Both the position numbers and the translations under genes were made by a program. Positions 9,025 through 17,662 of a DNA stretch of 64,000 nucleotides are shown here, in pieces. Each line of letters opens with the position of its first letter. The first letter of the stretch is position 1. Source of the DNA: an uncultured Lachnospiraceae bacterium (GTDB taxonomy: Bacteria > Bacillota > Clostridia > Lachnospirales > Lachnospiraceae); the NCBI GenBank assembly GCA_910586015.1, contig CAJUGJ010000012.1, positions 37,016-101,015 of the forward strand, in the 5' to 3' direction. A model generated the notes under the pieces. It was not told where the DNA came from, did not search any database, and saw only the letters and a program-made list of their open reading frames with translations.

Positions 9025-9966
9025 CTACAAGTTTAGTTCTTTTACCAGTTCAAATTGTTTTTCTGTTATAAGTGGTGGATGTGTGTTTTTTACTATAATC
9101 CAATCTTCCTTTGGAAGAAAGCGTAACTTTCTATTTTGTTCAAAATAACTACACCTTGTTTTTCCTTGAATCATATGCCCCAAATAGATAGGATCTGTTA
9201 AAATCTTTATAATATGTTTTGCTTTCCAACCTGTATTTTTTTCAGGTGTAGAATTTGGATAAGGTATTGCCAAATGATTGAGAAACTGTGCGATTGAAGT
9301 ACAACTTTGTCTTTGAATACGCCACTCAAATATTTTCTTAACTATATCAGCACATTCCAAATCGGGTATTAATTTTTTTCTATCTTTATCGGATCTCTTA
9401 TATCCATAGGGTAATATACTTCCAATATATTCTCCTTTTTTCTGCATAACCTTTTTAACTTTTGTAACCTTTTGCGAAATATCTCTGGAGTAATATTCAT
9501 TTACGATGTTAATTAGAGAAGTCATTATCATATTATCGCAAAAAGACTGTCTACTACTGTCAAAATTATCATTTATGGCAATCACTCTTATACCAAGACA
9601 AGGAAAGATCCTTTCCAAATAATCTCCCACCTCAATATAATTTCTTCCAATTCGGGAAAGATCCTTTACTACTATACAATTAATCTTCCCGATCTTGATA
9701 TCATTTATAAGAAGATTCCATCCCTTTCTTTCAAAATGTACTCCTGTTATCCCATTATCTATATATATTTGTATCAACTCAAACTCGTTTTGATTTTCTT
9801 CTATAAACTCTTTCAGAAATTCCACTTGATTTTGTATAGAGTCTTTTGTCTTATAGCCATTATTTTCAGCCGATAATCTTACATAAATACCTACTAAACT
9901 TTTGTAAGAAGGAGCTTTTACTTCAAAATCAATCTTATTGACATGCTTTCTACTTTTTCTTGCCAT
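9025..9966 (-). CDS. Serine recombinase 2, lacking the zinc ribbon and coiled coil
   Basis: At 313 residues this is much shorter than its neighbours. The catalytic domain is complete (YVRLS with Ser about residue 32, NGITGVHFERKG, KDLSRIGRNYIEVGDY), and a recombinase domain follows. The protein stops just after the conserved EKQFELV segment, where the zinc ribbon and coiled coil would begin. The stop comes 4 bases before the next gene, so the short form may be a real partner subunit rather than decay. A basic N-terminal extension of about 20 residues precedes the catalytic domain. Confidence 0.88.
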   Translation of the reverse strand: MARKSRKHVNKIDFEVKAPSYKSLVGIYVRLSAENNGYKTKDSIQNQVEFLKEFIEENQNEFELIQIYIDNGITGVHFERKGWNLLINDIKIGKINCIVVKDLSRIGRNYIEVGDYLERIFPCLGIRVIAINDNFDSSRQSFCDNMIMTSLINIVNEYYSRDISQKVTKVKKVMQKKGEYIGSILPYGYKRSDKDRKKLIPDLECADIVKKIFEWRIQRQSCTSIAQFLNHLAIPYPNSTPEKNTGWKAKHIIKILTDPIYLGHMIQGKTRCSYFEQNRKLRFLPKEDWIIVKNTHPPLITEKQFELVKELNL

Positions 9967-9995
9967 ACTTTTCCTTAATCTCTATATAAAAATAT

Positions 9996-11561
9996 TTATT
10001 TTAACTCTGACTGAAATTTAAAGTCAATCTCAACCCTATTTTTATCATAAATTCGAATTTCTTTTACTAACCTTAATAACAATTCTCTCGTCAGTTCTTT
10101 AAAACCCTGATATTCTACGATTTGATTTGCTTTTTTAATTCTATCCTCTTTCTCTTTTGGCTGTTTTTTAATTTCTTCCTTCAAAGCTTGAACTTCTTCT
10201 TTTAAGGTAACAACTCTAAATTCGAAAAAGTTTTTTAACTCCAAATACTCTTCCTTCGTTATAACTTTCTCTTTATAATCTTCATAAACTTCATCTATAT
10301 AATGGTATTTCTTCTCTATTTCCTCTTCTTTCTCTATTATAATATTTTTTAGTTCCTCTAAAAAATAATTACTTTTTGGTCTTAACTCTAACATCTGATT
10401 TAATTCAAATAATCTTTTAACATGAAGATTTATAATTTTTAAAATTACCTTCTTAAATTTTTCAAGAGAAATTTGCTTTTTATTCTGACAGCCATTTTTG
10501 TTTTTATTTTCTATACAAACAAGATAATTATATGTTTTCCCATGAATAGGAATTGTCTTTTTCGTCATATTTCCTCTACAATATCCACACTTTGTTAAAC
10601 CTGAAAATAGATATAATGTCTGCTCTTTTGGTGCAACTCTAGTATCTGTATCCAAAAGAAACTTTACCAACTTAAAATCCTCTTTTGATATAATAGGCTC
10701 ATGACTATTCTCATATCGAATCCACTCCTTTTCCTCTTTTCTTATTCTCTTTTTTAACTTATAACTAATAGAAAACGTTTTTCCCTGCAAAAGTACTCCT
10801 GTATACACTTCATTTTGTAAGATTCTATTTATCTCATTTGCTATCCATTTAGGATTTAATTTTGTATGAAAACTACACTGAAAGTTTTTGTCATTCTCTC
10901 TTTTATATTCCATAGGAGTAGGTATTCCCAGTTCATTTAATTTATCTACAATTCTAAAACTACTCATTCCTTCTATTTTCCATTGAAAAATCTGATAGAC
11001 TATGCAGGCTGCTCTTTCATCTATTATAAGTTTATTTTTATTCTCAGTAGACTTTTTATAGCCATAAGGAGCAAAAGAGCCAATATATTGTCCTGTTTTT
11101 CGTTTCATATCCAAATGACTGCGTACTTTGATAGAGATATCTTTACAATAGGCATCATTCATAAGATTTTTAAAAGGTATCCATATTTCTTCATAACTAC
11201 CTCTATGATATACAGTATCAATATTATCATTGATTGCAATAAATCTTACTCCTAGAAGGGGAAATATTTTTTCAATATAACGCCCTGTTTCGATATAATT
11301 TCTTCCAAATCTAGACAAATCTTTTACAATCACACAATTTATTTTACCTGACTGAATATCACTTAACATCTTTTGAAAACTAGGACGTTCAAAATTCACA
11401 CCTGAAAATCCATCATCTACTCTTTCCTTATAAAGATGAATATTCGGATGCTCTCTTAGAAACTCTTTTATAAGAGCTTTTTGATTTAAAATACTATCAC
11501 TTTCTGCCTTATCTCCATCTTCTTTGGATAAACGGTAATAGGCATCTGCAATATAAATCAT
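9996..11561 (-). CDS. Large serine recombinase 1
   Basis: A 521-residue recombinase and first gene of the three-gene set. The catalytic Ser is about residue 12 (AYYRLS), followed by DDGFSGVNFERP and KDLSRFGRNYIETGRY. The zinc ribbon (CGYC near residue 324, later paired cysteines) leads to a very long charged coiled coil, the part that controls integration versus excision in this family. The start follows AAAGGTG. The gene diverges from the GH38 gene, and the 99 bases between them must hold both promoters. It reads toward spmA and spmB, so its transcript could cross attL. Confidence 0.93.
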   Translation of the reverse strand: MIYIADAYYRLSKEDGDKAESDSILNQKALIKEFLREHPNIHLYKERVDDGFSGVNFERPSFQKMLSDIQSGKINCVIVKDLSRFGRNYIETGRYIEKIFPLLGVRFIAINDNIDTVYHRGSYEEIWIPFKNLMNDAYCKDISIKVRSHLDMKRKTGQYIGSFAPYGYKKSTENKNKLIIDERAACIVYQIFQWKIEGMSSFRIVDKLNELGIPTPMEYKRENDKNFQCSFHTKLNPKWIANEINRILQNEVYTGVLLQGKTFSISYKLKKRIRKEEKEWIRYENSHEPIISKEDFKLVKFLLDTDTRVAPKEQTLYLFSGLTKCGYCRGNMTKKTIPIHGKTYNYLVCIENKNKNGCQNKKQISLEKFKKVILKIINLHVKRLFELNQMLELRPKSNYFLEELKNIIIEKEEEIEKKYHYIDEVYEDYKEKVITKEEYLELKNFFEFRVVTLKEEVQALKEEIKKQPKEKEDRIKKANQIVEYQGFKELTRELLLRLVKEIRIYDKNRVEIDFKFQSELK

Positions 11562-11660
11562 AAATTAATACACCTTTTTTTTAATATATTTATATTTTAC
11601 TTGCTCTATGTTATACTTATTATCAAATTTAGATAAAAGAAGGAAGGGATATTGTTATTT

Positions 11661-14042
11661 ATGAAACACTCTATAAAAACTATCTATGTAGTACATCACT
11701 CTCATACAGATATTGGTTATACAGATTTACAGGAACGAATCCTAGATCAGCAAGAACATTATATTCATACTGCTCTTCATATGATGCAGGATTCTGAAAA
11801 GAACTCTAATTTTCGTTGGAACTGTGAAACTTATTTTTGTGTAGAACGCTTTTTTTCTAAAGCTACGGAAGAAGAAAAAAATAATTTCTTTCATTATGTA
11901 AAAACAGGGCAAATTGGAATATCCGCTTCTTACTTAAACTTTACTGATCTTTTAGACTGTGTAGTTTATAAAAAACGTCTTTCTGAAATGAAAGCCTTAT
12001 TTCAGGCTCATGGGATTGATATTAAAACCGCTATGACCGCAGATATTAATGGTATTTCTATGGGACAAAGAAATGCTCTATTAGAACATGGAATTGAATT
12101 TTTATTTACAAATGTTCATACTCATCATGGTATGTATCCACTTTATCAAAATCAAACTGCTTATTGGTGGAAAAATAAACAGGGAAAACGTCTTCTAGTT
12201 TGGAATGGAGAACATTATAATCTAGGGAATGTTTTAGGAATTAAACCAAATCTTTCTCAAAATTTTATGACTGTCAGTTATTTTGGTAAAGAACAGCAAC
12301 TAGAAGATGCAGTTTCTACTCTAAAAAGAAATTTAGATGAATATTTGACTTCTTGTGAAGAACAAGGTTATCCATATGACTTTATCATTTGTGGTGTATC
12401 TGGTGTATTTAGTGATAATGCACCACCTAACTTAGAAATTTTACATACTATAGAAGCCTTCCATAAAAAATATGGTACAGAAGTTTGTTTAAAAATGGTA
12501 TCTTTACAGGAATTATATTTTCTAATCAAAGATAAATTAAAAGATGCTCCTATATTAGAGGGAGACTTCACAGATTGGTGGGCAAATGGTGTTGGCTCAA
12601 CTCCTTATGCTGTAAAACATTATAAAGAGGCACAAAGAATTTATCATTTATGTGGAAGAATAGATCCTGATGTATACCAAAAATATCCTCAGGAAGCTAA
12701 AACAGCAGAAGATAATTTACTATTGTATGCAGAACATACTTGGGGACACTCTTCTACAATAACAAATCCTTATGATACTATGGTTCTTAACTTGGATATA
12801 CGTAAAACTAGCTATGCTTCTAAAGCTCATGAAAGTGCCTCTTTTATGCTCAATCAAACGGCAGCACAAGCAGGTGATATTTTATGTTACTATAATACAA
12901 ATGGTAAAATTAGAGTTATAAATACAGGAACTTCTGAAGGTATCATGCCTGTAGAATTTTATATCGAAAGTCCCTCTATAGCAAAAGTCAGCATAATAAG
13001 AACTTCCGATAAAAAAGAAATTCTCTGTCAGATTTCTTCTCATCCTCGAGGAGTATTAATTAGTTTTGTAGATATCTTTTTTTCAAAAGAGATAAAAGAA
13101 TATGAATATAAAGAACTCCCTCCTGTAAAAAAAGTAATTAATACAAGACAATGTTATATTGGAGCAGAACGCGTTCAAGACATTGTAAATGAATATGATC
13201 CTATTACTTATCAATTACCTTATGAGATAGAAAATGATTGGTTTAAACTTACTTATACTTTAAAAAAGGGCATCACTTCCTTTTATAATAAAAGAGAAAA
13301 ATGCGAAATGTTAGATAAAGGAATGGCAAAATTTTTTACTCCTATTTATGAATGTACTCCTATTCGCACAAATGATTACTCGGAACGTAGTATTTTGGGA
13401 AGAAACATTCGTGGAAAACATGCAGAACAATATCAGGGTGAATTAATAGAGATAACATGTTTAGAGCAGGGAAATCTATTTACTACATTAGAATTTGTAT
13501 ACTCTTTAAAAGGTACAAACTATTGTTCTGTTGTTTTCAAAATGTATCATTCCCTTCCAAAAATAGATTTTAAACTTAAATTAGCAAAAACAATTTCTAA
13601 TAATATTGAAAGTATCTATCTACCGCTGACTTTATCCATTCCTGAAAGTAAAATTTATTTACAAAAGGGTGCAGAACCTTTTCTTCCGGGTTTAGAACAA
13701 CTACCCGGAACTTGTATGGAATATTATATGTCTGATTATGGTATGATATATCAGACTTCTAAAGGCTGTGTTTCCATTCAGACTTTGGATACTCCACTAT
13801 TTTATATGGGAGAACTCAAACATCATCCAATTAAACTATGTGATAGAAAATTAGAAAATAATCATCGAGATATTTATTCTTGGGTTATGAATAATACTTG
13901 GGAAACCAATTTTAAAATGGATCTGTCTGGATATGCAGAATTTTGCTACTCTATTTTCCTTAGTGAAAATCAAGAACCTGAGAAGTGTTTTGATGAACTC
14001 TTAGATCGTTCTTTAGGAACATATACTATTATTTACGAATGA
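11661..14042 (+). CDS. GH38-type alpha-mannosidase-like glycoside hydrolase
   Basis: A protein of about 793 residues. It opens with HHSHTDIGYTD, the His-x-Asp metal motif of the GH38 catalytic barrel, and TADINGIS near residue 128 is the likely nucleophile region. The length fits the family, whose members cleave alpha-mannosidic links on glycans. No signal peptide is seen, so it should act in the cytoplasm on imported sugars. The ATG at 11661 lies 12 bases after GGAAGGG; a TTG at 11652 is an alternative start. It is odd cargo for a recombinase element and has no transporter beside it. Confidence 0.82.
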   Translation: MKHSIKTIYVVHHSHTDIGYTDLQERILDQQEHYIHTALHMMQDSEKNSNFRWNCETYFCVERFFSKATEEEKNNFFHYVKTGQIGISASYLNFTDLLDCVVYKKRLSEMKALFQAHGIDIKTAMTADINGISMGQRNALLEHGIEFLFTNVHTHHGMYPLYQNQTAYWWKNKQGKRLLVWNGEHYNLGNVLGIKPNLSQNFMTVSYFGKEQQLEDAVSTLKRNLDEYLTSCEEQGYPYDFIICGVSGVFSDNAPPNLEILHTIEAFHKKYGTEVCLKMVSLQELYFLIKDKLKDAPILEGDFTDWWANGVGSTPYAVKHYKEAQRIYHLCGRIDPDVYQKYPQEAKTAEDNLLLYAEHTWGHSSTITNPYDTMVLNLDIRKTSYASKAHESASFMLNQTAAQAGDILCYYNTNGKIRVINTGTSEGIMPVEFYIESPSIAKVSIIRTSDKKEILCQISSHPRGVLISFVDIFFSKEIKEYEYKELPPVKKVINTRQCYIGAERVQDIVNEYDPITYQLPYEIENDWFKLTYTLKKGITSFYNKREKCEMLDKGMAKFFTPIYECTPIRTNDYSERSILGRNIRGKHAEQYQGELIEITCLEQGNLFTTLEFVYSLKGTNYCSVVFKMYHSLPKIDFKLKLAKTISNNIESIYLPLTLSIPESKIYLQKGAEPFLPGLEQLPGTCMEYYMSDYGMIYQTSKGCVSIQTLDTPLFYMGELKHHPIKLCDRKLENNHRDIYSWVMNNTWETNFKMDLSGYAEFCYSIFLSENQEPEKCFDELLDRSLGTYTIIYE

Positions 14043-14086
14043 TTCGTGATAATCTAAAATAGTTCTGACAAAAGAGGAAAAATATT

Positions 14087-14746
14087 ATGGTGCATTTTGG
14101 AGTTATAATACGTGAAGGAATATATGGATTAAAATTAAGTAGAGAAAAGTATGCTATTATAAATAATAAAAATTCTCTAGGGAGATTTAATAGTCTGAAA
14201 GAAGCCTATGCGGATGAAGATGCAAACTATTATACAGAGGAATGGTGTAACTCTTACAGAAAACTATGCCTTGAAAATTTTGATTTGAATATGAAGTTTT
14301 TTCAATCACTGAATCATGATGAATTTGAAGAGGAAATCCAACGCTTTCTTAAAAAAAATAAAAAATTTGTAGAAGTACATGATCTGAAACAATATAATGG
14401 TGTTTCTGGATATTATCTGATGGTACTAGATCAGTATTGCCAAATCTATGTTGGAACAACTGATAATATCAAAAGACGTATTCAACAGCATTGGACAAAA
14501 ATCAAAAGTTTTGACAGACTGCTTTTTCCTATGTATGCAGTAAATAAATCTATTTTATCCATAGATAGTTTTCGAGCTTTGGATACAACTCGGATTTTTG
14601 CTTATAAAACAAGTAATCTATATAATTTAGAGGATAGATATATAAAAACTTTTTCTAGTAAATTTTTATCTAATAGAATTTCGGGAGGTAAACTGGAAGA
14701 TGGTTTACTAGGAATAGCAGATGTTAAATCGAGGGATTTGATATGA
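14087..14746 (+). CDS. GIY-YIG domain protein
   Basis: A 219-residue protein whose middle part (about residues 107-135) carries a GIY-YIG nuclease signature, GYYLMVLDQYCQIYVGTT, followed by the basic NIKRRIQQHW helix. The N-terminal 100 residues match nothing I recognise. Such domains cut DNA in repair enzymes and homing elements. It starts 44 bases after the GH38 gene and overlaps the next gene by ATGA, so the three form one plus-strand transcript. Whether it acts on the element or on foreign DNA cannot be told. Confidence 0.75.
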   Translation: MVHFGVIIREGIYGLKLSREKYAIINNKNSLGRFNSLKEAYADEDANYYTEEWCNSYRKLCLENFDLNMKFFQSLNHDEFEEEIQRFLKKNKKFVEVHDLKQYNGVSGYYLMVLDQYCQIYVGTTDNIKRRIQQHWTKIKSFDRLLFPMYAVNKSILSIDSFRALDTTRIFAYKTSNLYNLEDRYIKTFSSKFLSNRISGGKLEDGLLGIADVKSRDLI

Positions 14747-15204
14747 TAGAGCAGGTTTTAATCGGTGATGAAAAAAAATCGATAGCAAGACAGATACTAG
14801 AAGCCTTGCCAGAGTGGTTTGGTATCTCTGAGGCAAGAGAAAATTATATCTTGGAAAGTGAAAATCAACTGTTCTTTAAAGCAACTATAGATAATAAAGT
14901 CGTTGGTTTCCTCTGTCTGAAAGAGACAGGAAAAGATACAGTGGAATTAGCGGTGATAGGAGTATTAAAGGAGTATCAACATCAAGGGATAGGTCGTCAA
15001 TTATTCGAGCAAGCAAAAAAAGCTATACAAAAAGAATATTCCTTTTTACAGGTAAAGACAGTACAAATGGGGCGATATAAAGAATATGATGATACAAATA
15101 AATTTTATATCAGTCTTGGATTTAAAGAGTTTGAAGTCTTTCCGACACTTTGGGATGAATGGAATCCCTGTCAAATATATGTTATGTCTTTAAATATAGT
15201 TTGA
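14743..15204 (+). CDS. GNAT N-acetyltransferase
   Basis: A 153-residue acetyltransferase with the acetyl-CoA binding motif EYQHQGIGRQLF near residue 83 and the usual NKFYISLGFKEFE C-terminal segment. It overlaps the GIY-YIG gene by 4 bases (translational coupling) and ends just before a strong hairpin. The substrate is unknown. It resembles small-molecule or antibiotic-acetylating stand-alone GNAT proteins. Confidence 0.85.
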   Translation: MIEQVLIGDEKKSIARQILEALPEWFGISEARENYILESENQLFFKATIDNKVVGFLCLKETGKDTVELAVIGVLKEYQHQGIGRQLFEQAKKAIQKEYSFLQVKTVQMGRYKEYDDTNKFYISLGFKEFEVFPTLWDEWNPCQIYVMSLNIV

Positions 15205-15222
15205 TTTTTTAAATCAGAAAAT

Positions 15223-15252
15223 GAAGGAGCTGTTATATATCATAGCTCCTTC
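15223..15252. terminator. Bidirectional terminator between GNAT and tatD
   Basis: A perfect 9-bp stem, GAAGGAGCT (15223-15231) with AGCTCCTTC (15244-15252), lies between convergent gene ends and serves both directions. Confidence 0.8.
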
Positions 15253-15260
15253 TATAAATT

Positions 15261-16043
15261 TTATTTATTAAGTCCAAAAATCTTTTCTGTATTGATCTTT
15301 GCCTGTTGTATCAAAACATCTTCGGATACATTCATGTATTTTGCCAAATCTTTCGCTACATATTTGATATTTTGTGGAACATTTGTTCTTTCTAATCCCT
15401 GTACATTTCGTGGTGTCAAATAAGGAGCATCCGTTTCAATAAGAATTCTATCTAGTGGAATTAATTTAACTGCTTCTCTTAATTCTTTTGCTCTTCTGTC
15501 ATCGCAAATCCAGCCAGTAATGCCAACTGAAAATCCCATAGATAAATATTTATCTACTGTTTTTCGATCTCCCGTAAAACAGTGAACTACAGACTTACTA
15601 CAGATATCTAAATGTTTTTTAAATCTTTTAATAAAATCTTCGGATGCACTGCGTTCATGAAGAAACAGTGGTTTATTTAACTTTTCTGCCAATATAATAT
15701 GTTTTTCCAGACATCTGATCTGATTTTCCTTTGTAGAAAACATTCGATCAAAATCTAAACCACACTCTCCTACTGCTACTATTCTCTTATTATTTTTTAT
15801 AATCTCTTCAATCCATTCAAAATCTTCCTGTTTTGCCGAATTCGCATTATGTGGATGAATTCCAGCAGTTCCATATACCTGATTTTCTTTCGTAAATAAA
15901 TCTATTCTTTTGTTTTCTTTCATATCTGTGCCTGTAAGGATACAACATACTTCTGCATCCTCTGCATCTTTAATAATTTTTTTGGGATCTGGAAACTGTT
16001 TACAAAATAAATTCAAACCAATATCATAATATGTTATATTCAT
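15261..16043 (-). CDS. TatD-family metal-dependent DNase
   Basis: About 260 residues with the hallmarks of TatD proper: YYDIGLNL at the N-terminus, TAGIHPHNA, GECGLDFDR, and ETDAPYLTP near the C-terminus. These supply the metal ligands of the TIM-barrel nuclease. TatD enzymes are 3'-5' exonucleases linked to DNA repair. The start is taken at the fifth codon of the longest frame because GAGG lies 8 bases upstream of that ATG. It is the only minus-strand gene in the right half of the element. It may be a captured host paralogue. Confidence 0.88.
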   Translation of the reverse strand: MNITYYDIGLNLFCKQFPDPKKIIKDAEDAEVCCILTGTDMKENKRIDLFTKENQVYGTAGIHPHNANSAKQEDFEWIEEIIKNNKRIVAVGECGLDFDRMFSTKENQIRCLEKHIILAEKLNKPLFLHERSASEDFIKRFKKHLDICSKSVVHCFTGDRKTVDKYLSMGFSVGITGWICDDRRAKELREAVKLIPLDRILIETDAPYLTPRNVQGLERTNVPQNIKYVAKDLAKYMNVSEDVLIQQAKINTEKIFGLNK

Positions 16044-16198
16044 AATTAACCTCATTTCTGTATGATTATTTTTTATTATTTTATCTGATTTTTTTTAAAT
16101 ATACAATTCATTATTCATCTAACCGATAAAAATAAATGTAACTATGAATTTTTTGGGTATTCAAACCGATAACTTTAACAAAAGAAACGAGGCTGATT

Positions 16199-16762
16199 AT
16201 GAATATAAGAGAGGCAAAAAATCTCTACTCTACACAATTAAATAAGTTAAGAGAACAACAAAAAATACTTTTTGAAAAGCAGAAGAATATGCAAAAAGAG
16301 TCAAATAACACCTCAGAATATGAAGAAAAAAATGGAGTTATTTTAGAACTCTCAAATAGTTTAGAAAAACAGATTGATAAAACACAGAAGTTTTTAGATC
16401 ATCTTTCTGTCTTGTCAAACTGTATACATAATGCACAAGCTACCAAACAACAAGTCGATACGACGGCAGAATATACAGAGAATATAGCAAAATGTATGGA
16501 AATTGCAAGAAGGATATCCGAAGGTGCAAAAGTACCCTATTCCGATGAAAGAAAACTGATGAAATATAATCTTAAACTATATATGGCTGCAAAAAACATT
16601 TCTATGATGAATCAATCGGATAAGGAATATAAATCTCTATGGGAGGAAGAGGAAGAAAAAAATAAGACAAATTCAAATTCTGAACTAACAGATAATACAG
16701 AAATAGGTTTTGATATTGATATTCCTGAACTGACTGAAATACCTGACTTTTCCGATCTTTAG
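16199..16762 (+). CDS. Coiled-coil protein next to attR; unknown function
   Basis: A 187-residue charged protein. It has a heptad-like coiled coil over roughly residues 1-85, a helical middle, and a very acidic tail (EEEEEK and DIDIPELTEIPDF). No family is recognised. GAGG precedes the ATG, so the start is firm. It reads toward attR and its TAG stop lies inside the 11-base att arm, mirroring the last recombinase at the other end. A small coiled-coil protein beside the att site fits a recombination directionality factor, the partner a serine integrase needs for excision, but this rests on position only. Confidence 0.6.
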   Translation: MNIREAKNLYSTQLNKLREQQKILFEKQKNMQKESNNTSEYEEKNGVILELSNSLEKQIDKTQKFLDHLSVLSNCIHNAQATKQQVDTTAEYTENIAKCMEIARRISEGAKVPYSDERKLMKYNLKLYMAAKNISMMNQSDKEYKSLWEEEEEKNKTNSNSELTDNTEIGFDIDIPELTEIPDFSDL

Positions 16763-16786
16763 TCCTATTATTACATCAGCATTGGC
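16758..16786. repeat. attR: inverted arm plus core TTGGC
   Basis: TTTAGTCCTAT (16758-16768), 13 bases, then core TTGGC (16782-16786). Joined to the attL inner side it gives arms 28 bases apart, symmetric about the TT of the core. Between arm and core, 8 of 15 further positions also match as an inverted repeat. Confidence 0.85.
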
Positions 16787-17077
16787 AATAAAATTCGTAG
16801 TAATATAATCTAAAGCAGGATGTCCCTTTGGAATGGCTGGAAATAAAAAATGAACAAATGGTCTTATTAATTTAGTTGCACCAGAAATAATTCCCGCTTT
16901 TTTTGCAACTTCCATCAGTCCACTCCACATCGCTACAATTCCAACCATTGTAATACAAAGCGTAACTGCATTGCCCGCCGCCTCTATTGCACCATTTCCT
17001 AACTGATCCATTTTTCCGGTAATAGCACCATATACAACGCCAATTATTATCATAAATGCCCAAAGATAATTTAACAT
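16782..17077 (-). CDS. spmA: spmA, 5' part (interrupted gene)
   Basis: It encodes SpmA residues 1-99, from the ATG at 17077 (GGAG upstream) through MVGIVAMWSGLMEVAKKAG to DYITTNFIAN. After the TTGGC core the frame enters the element and continues about 31 foreign codons before a stop, so the integrated state would make a truncated 130-residue product. Upstream, CATATT and AATAAATT about 13 bases apart weakly resemble a sigma-E promoter, which would fit mother-cell expression. The gene diverges from abrB. Confidence 0.92.
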
Positions 17078-17201
17078 TGTGTATTCTCCATGAATTTATT
17101 CTCTTTTTACCACAATATGGAAGAAAAATAGAAAATAGAACTACGTATCTTTATATAATTATTAAATTTTCTTAAAATTTGAAGAATTTTAAAATTTCCT
17201 G

Positions 17202-17230
17202 TTGACTTGTTCGCCAAAATATGTTATTTT
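17202..17230 (+). promoter_or_regulatory. Vegetative promoter of abrB
   Basis: TTGACT (17202-17207), a 17-base spacer, and TATTTT (17225-17230) form a sigma-A-like promoter about 90 bases before the abrB start, leaving a long leader. Confidence 0.6.
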
Positions 17231-17321
17231 GTAACAAGAAGCCTAATCATTTAACAGATATTAACACGCCAATGTATATCACGTTAAATTAAAATTGGGT
17301 ATCTGGAAAGGAGAAAAGATT

Positions 17322-17579
17322 ATGAAAAGTACAGGTATTGTTCGTAAGCTTGATGAACTGGGACGTATTACTCTTCCAATCGAGTTAAGAAGAACTCTTG
17401 GTGTTGAGGAGAGAGATGCCCTCGAAATTTTTGTTGAGGAGGACAGAATCATCCTGAAAAAGTACGAACCAGCAGATATCTTTAATGGTACAAAAGACGA
17501 ATTGTTTGATTACTGCGGTAAAAAAGTTTCTAAAAAGTCTATTACTGAACTTGCTAAACTTGCTGGTATTATCGAATAA
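17322..17579 (+). CDS. abrB: AbrB/SpoVT-type transition-state regulator
   Basis: An 85-residue DNA-binding protein with the swapped-hairpin AbrB domain: STGIVRKLDELGRITLP, then RRTLGVEERDALEIF. In Bacillus, AbrB represses stationary-phase and sporulation genes during growth. Start ATG 17322 follows AAAGGAG. Its place beside rsmI matches the conserved Firmicutes order, supporting orthology. It is divergent from spmA, so the shared 244-base gap may hold common control. Confidence 0.92.
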   Translation: MKSTGIVRKLDELGRITLPIELRRTLGVEERDALEIFVEEDRIILKKYEPADIFNGTKDELFDYCGKKVSKKSITELAKLAGIIE

Positions 17580-17593
17580 TTTAATACTTAAAA

Positions 17594-17640
17594 GAAAGTG
17601 GGATAACATAAAGTTTGATATCCCACTTTTCTATTTTTTA
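17594..17640 (+). terminator. abrB terminator
   Basis: GAAAGTGGGATA (17594-17605) pairs with TATCCCACTTTTC (17619-17631), followed by CTATTTTTTA. It lies between the convergent ends of abrB and rsmI. Confidence 0.85.
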
Positions 17641-17662
17641 TATCACTTTATTTTACAACAAA

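Larger units (their letters stand above)
7533..16786. mobile_element. spmA-intervening (skin-like) element with three large serine recombinases
   Basis: A 9249-bp insertion splits spmA in frame and is bounded by the direct repeat TTGGC. It carries three tandem recombinase genes reading out through the left end, then, divergently, a GH38-type hydrolase, GIY-YIG and GNAT genes, a TatD gene, and a coiled-coil gene ending at the right end. No phage structural, conjugation or replication genes are seen. Both spmA halves are undamaged and precise excision rebuilds the gene. This matches the known class of elements excised from sporulation genes in the mother cell (sigK skin, spoVFB, spsM); I do not recall spmA as a described target. 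Excision itself is inferred. Confidence 0.88.

Noticed and set aside
16685..16781. The 130-residue SpmA reading as a normal full gene
   Set aside because: The last 31 or so codons are element sequence and the protein lacks the conserved C-terminal half found at 7193-7531.
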